From: Microcebus murinus
Taxonomy: Eukaryota > Chordata > Mammalia > Primates > Cheirogaleidae
Length of the DNA stretch: 64,000 bases
Reading direction: 5' to 3'
Assembly (NCBI RefSeq): GCF_040939455.1
Contig: NC_134112.1
Location: forward strand, 63,753,001-63,817,000
Shown here: positions 61,223 through 64,000 of the stretch, piece by piece
Layout of the letters: every line of letters begins with the position of its first letter
Position numbering within the stretch: position 1 is the first letter of the stretch
Position numbers and translations under genes: made by a program
The notes under the pieces: model-generated
What the model saw: only the letters and a program-made list of their open reading frames with translations
Databases searched by the model: none
What the model was told of the DNA's origin: nothing

Positions 61223-62560
61223 TTAGAAGTCAGAGTGGGAAATGCATTGCTGGAAAAGGGAAAAAAGAAGTAGATGCTATTTCTTCCAGGTCTTTATAAG
61301 TCCTGCTAAGGATCTTGGGATTTATGCCTCCTTTCTGATCTTCAAACACACTAAGACCTTTCCCATCTTGGAGTCTTTGCCTTGTTGGTCCTTCTGCCTG
61401 GGATCCGCTTTCCCCAGCTCCAAGTTTGCATCATTCATTCATTTTAGTCCACTGGTGATTGGAACCCAAACAAAAAAACAAAGAGCCCTGATACCCAGAA
61501 TTCTGAAGAAAGCCACTAAAAAATATGGTGTGATTCTTCCTCCAGGCCATACTGAGAAGCAGCATAGATGCCCTATTGCCATCTACCACCTCCCTTATAC
61601 TACTTGCCTTCTCAATAAGAAGAGGCCTGGGGAAGGGGACATCATTTGTGCTGGAGTAGGAGTCAAGAGTTTTGGTGGTGAGTTTATTCTTCCATCCATC
61701 AGAAAGTTTCTTCCCCACCCAACCTCCAAGCTGTGGGGCTCTGAAAGAATCACTCACAAAGACTGGGGGTCCCACAGATGGGGAGACTGGCTTCTTGAGC
61801 CCTGGCTGGATATGAGCTGGGGAGCTAAACATGCAGCCCTCTCTGGTGTTGCCTGGGCAGGAGAGCTAGCTGAGCATTCTTAGCAGGGTGCTATGCATGC
61901 ATGTTCCCTGGGGGGGTGAGCGATTTTCGGTGTCATGGAGATTGCCATCCAATTCCTGTCTGGAGATTTCCAAAGGCTAAAAGGCTTCTTGGGGTAGCCC
62001 TTTGGATAGGGAAAAAGGGGAAGAAAAGGTTAGGAGGCATTGTCACCCAGTTCCTGTGGCCCTAGGAGAGCACAGAAATGAACTAGCATGTCTAAAACCA
62101 CAACTCGACCCCATCATATCTACTCCCTCTCCTACACTCCACGGTAGGCGAAAGGCATCAATCACCACACAGCAAGTGTGCCAAGTGGGGGAAACTCAGG
62201 ATAATTCTCATCTTTCTCTTTTTATTCCCTACCTCCACTCAAACTCTAGCCCTTTAATTGCACATTCTTACTGTCTCCTCAATCTCTTCCCTTCTCTTCA
62301 CCTCTTGTTAACTGAGTTCAAGCATTTACTTGTTGCTTGGGTTACTCTCAGAAGTCTCTCTTCTAAAACAAGGGGAGCCCAGAGTTTAAGGCAACACTCT
62401 TGAGATGGTGATGAGGAAACACTTTGTTCTTGCTGACTCCAAAGCCAGGCAAAACTAGACAAGGAGGATATTCCCATTCTCCCCAAACCAAAACAAACCA
62501 ACTAACAGAAGCAGAAATAGTTCTCAAGGTTCACAAATGCCAATATGTACTGATTAGGAA
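61223..62560. other. Mixed unique and L2-like sequence
   Basis: 61365-61445 (CTTGTTGGTCCTTCTGCCTGGGATCC) looks like L2. A 213-codon open frame at 61242-61883 starts in it; it shows no known domain, and a 133-codon frame opposes it on the minus strand. 62150-62320 may also be L2-like. No gene is called. Confidence 0.35.
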
Positions 62561-62629
62561 TCTTTCTGCTGCTAGTAATAGAAATTCCAACCAAAACTGG
62601 CTTAAGCAAAAAAAAAAAAAAAAAAAAAA

Positions 62630-62663
<34 letters not shown>

Positions 62664-62800
62664 TGCATTAGCTCATGTAACTGAGCAGTCCAAGAATAGA
62701 GCTAAGTATAGGCATGGCCTCATCCAGGACTCAGTGTTACCATGATCCCTTTCTCTTCTTTGATTGGGCAGAGATGTCCAATAGAAATATAAAGGGAGGC
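62560..62800 (+). repeat. Old interspersed repeat of unknown family
   Basis: GCTAGTAATAGAAATTCCAACCAAAACTGGCTTAAGCAAA, then GCATTAGCTCATGTAACTGAGCAGTCCAAGAATAGAGC is a pattern I know from several mammal repeats, but I cannot name it. Confidence 0.4.
62608..62663 (+). repeat. A-run and GA microsatellite
   Basis: A run of about 23 A is followed by (GA)n with one C interruption. Confidence 0.97.
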
Positions 62801-62862
62801 ATAGATATGAGCCACATGTAATTTTACATTTTTTGGTAGACATTTTAAAAAGTAAAAAGAGG

Positions 62863-63172
62863 GGCTAGGCACAGTGGCTGATGCCTGTAATCCTAGCACT
62901 TTGGGAGGCCAAGGCAGGAGGATCACTTGAGGCCAGGAGTTCAAGACCAGCCTGAGCATGAACAAGACCCCGTCTCTACAAAAAATAGAAAAATTAGCTG
63001 GGCGTGGTGGCACATGCCTGTATTCCCAGCTACTCAGGAGGCTGAGGCAAGAGGATCACTTCAGCCCAGGTGTTTGAGGTTATAAGTTGCAGTGAGGTAT
63101 GATGATCTCACTTCACTCTACCCCAGGTGACAGAGCAAGCCCTGTCTCAAACAAAATTAAAAAAAAAAAAAA
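62863..63172 (+). repeat. Alu, full length
   Basis: GGGCTAGGCACAGTGGCTGATGCC opens it. The linker is AAAAAATAGAAAAATTAGCTGGG, the right arm is slightly extended and the tail is A15. Confidence 0.92.
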
Positions 63173-63174
63173 AG

Positions 63175-64000
63175 TGAAATGAAACAGGTGAGCCTAAATG
63201 CAAGGATACATTTTCATTTACCCAATATATCCCAAATATTATTTCAACATGCAATCAATATGAAAAATTATGGAGATATTTTATATTTTTTTCTCCTACC
63301 GAGTCATTAAAAACCATTATTTTTTAATGAAGCTTCCAAGTGATGATAATGGGAGGGGAAGTGTCTATGAGACATACTTTGAGAAACGCTATCCTAGAGG
63401 CTCTTTCATTTCTTCTGTTCCCACAGTCACCTTTAGAGAGTTCTGGGAGTACTGAGACATCTGCTGAAGTATGTTTCAGCTATTGAGAGTGAAGGCCAGG
63501 TTGTTTCTGGGTAAAGCATAGACAGGAACAGAGACGTTTACTATTGCTGCCATCTATCGGTTGGAGCACATATTGCAGCCATCTAAACAAAAACATGAAG
63601 CTGACCATTTATGAGCCCTTGATATTTCTGGCAACACACCTCCACGAATACATCTTGAAATGACTTTCTTTTGGCACTCTTGATCATTACAGAGCATGGA
63701 AAATCGTAATAGTTTGCATTTTGGATTCTCAGACCTATGTCTATCAGAATGATTTTTTTTCTGTCTGCTACAGCACATATAAATTTCCTTTAAACTTGAC
63801 TCTATTATACATATAAATCAGTAATCTGTTGTAAGTGTCCCTGGTTTCTATTACCACAGGGTTTCTATACCTTGTGAAGGCAGTGCCCAGAGAAAATTTC
63901 TTAAAAACGCTGAGCTTTAGTTACTTCAGCAATAAAAGGTAGCATGATAATATTACTCTCTTCATAATGTTTTTATGAAGATTAAATTGCGGAATGTTTC
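63175..64000. other. Unique sequence to the window end
   Basis: No repeat or gene recognised. A late MIR-like step (AGCATGATAATATTACTCTC...) near 63940 is too short to assign. Confidence 0.35.

Overview
The window is nuclear DNA of a primate, most likely a Malagasy lemur (strepsirrhine). Most Alu copies are of the lemur type: the left-arm linker carries an A-rich TTGGCCAACT block followed by a short TA run, and the right arm ends in a GAGCTAGGCTGACGCCA block. Old mammalian repeats (L2, MIR, L1M, MLT1) fill much of the rest. No tRNA-fused galago SINE was seen, which argues mildly against a bushbaby. No host protein-coding gene, exon, rRNA, tRNA or other functional RNA gene can be supported. 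The window reads as intergenic or deep intronic sequence.

Layout. 0-3 kb: Alu pieces, then a long L2 3' part. 3.1-6.3 kb: MIR, Alu, and an old plus-strand L1 broken up by a reversed L1 tail and two Alus. 6.4-8.35 kb: a 5'-truncated L1 on the minus strand with recognisable ORF2 remnants and a probable 10-bp target-site duplication. 8.5-11.5 kb: old L1 pieces with two MLT1 LTRs, one of them inside an L1. 11.9-19.4 kb: scattered Alu, FLAM, L1 and MIR with unique sequence between. 19.77-22.57 kb: the decayed gag-pol remnant of a gammaretrovirus-like endogenous retrovirus on the minus strand. 25.08-26.05 kb: an MLT1 LTR with a solo retroviral LTR nested in it. 26.07-27.0 kb: L2, followed by a unique block (27.3-27.6 kb) rich in homeodomain, SOX and GATA-like words and a long purine tract. 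30.57 kb: a tiny L1 tail insertion.

The most informative locus is 33.07-34.36 kb. It is a full-length 1.3-kb mariner DNA transposon, with matching terminal inverted repeats and TA duplications, inserted into an older L2 whose sequence resumes across the junction. Its transposase gene runs nearly full length but is broken by stops, frameshifts and a 25-bp tandem duplication.

35-45 kb: L2, L1M, MIR, Alu, an Alu-interrupted MLT1 and a GC-rich stretch holding the longest open frame (308 codons), which I read as chance over L2-derived sequence. 45-64 kb: lemur Alus (two with clear target-site duplications), a second young-looking truncated L1 tail (50.2-51.3 kb), L2/MIR blocks, a large unique AT-rich stretch (55.9-57.7 kb), an MLT-like LTR (60.7-61.2 kb) and a final Alu.

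Nothing here acts as a gene cluster. The content is a record of nested insertions, and relative ages can be read from which element interrupts which. Repeat family names come from recognising consensus features by eye; boundaries without a stated duplication may be off by tens of bases.
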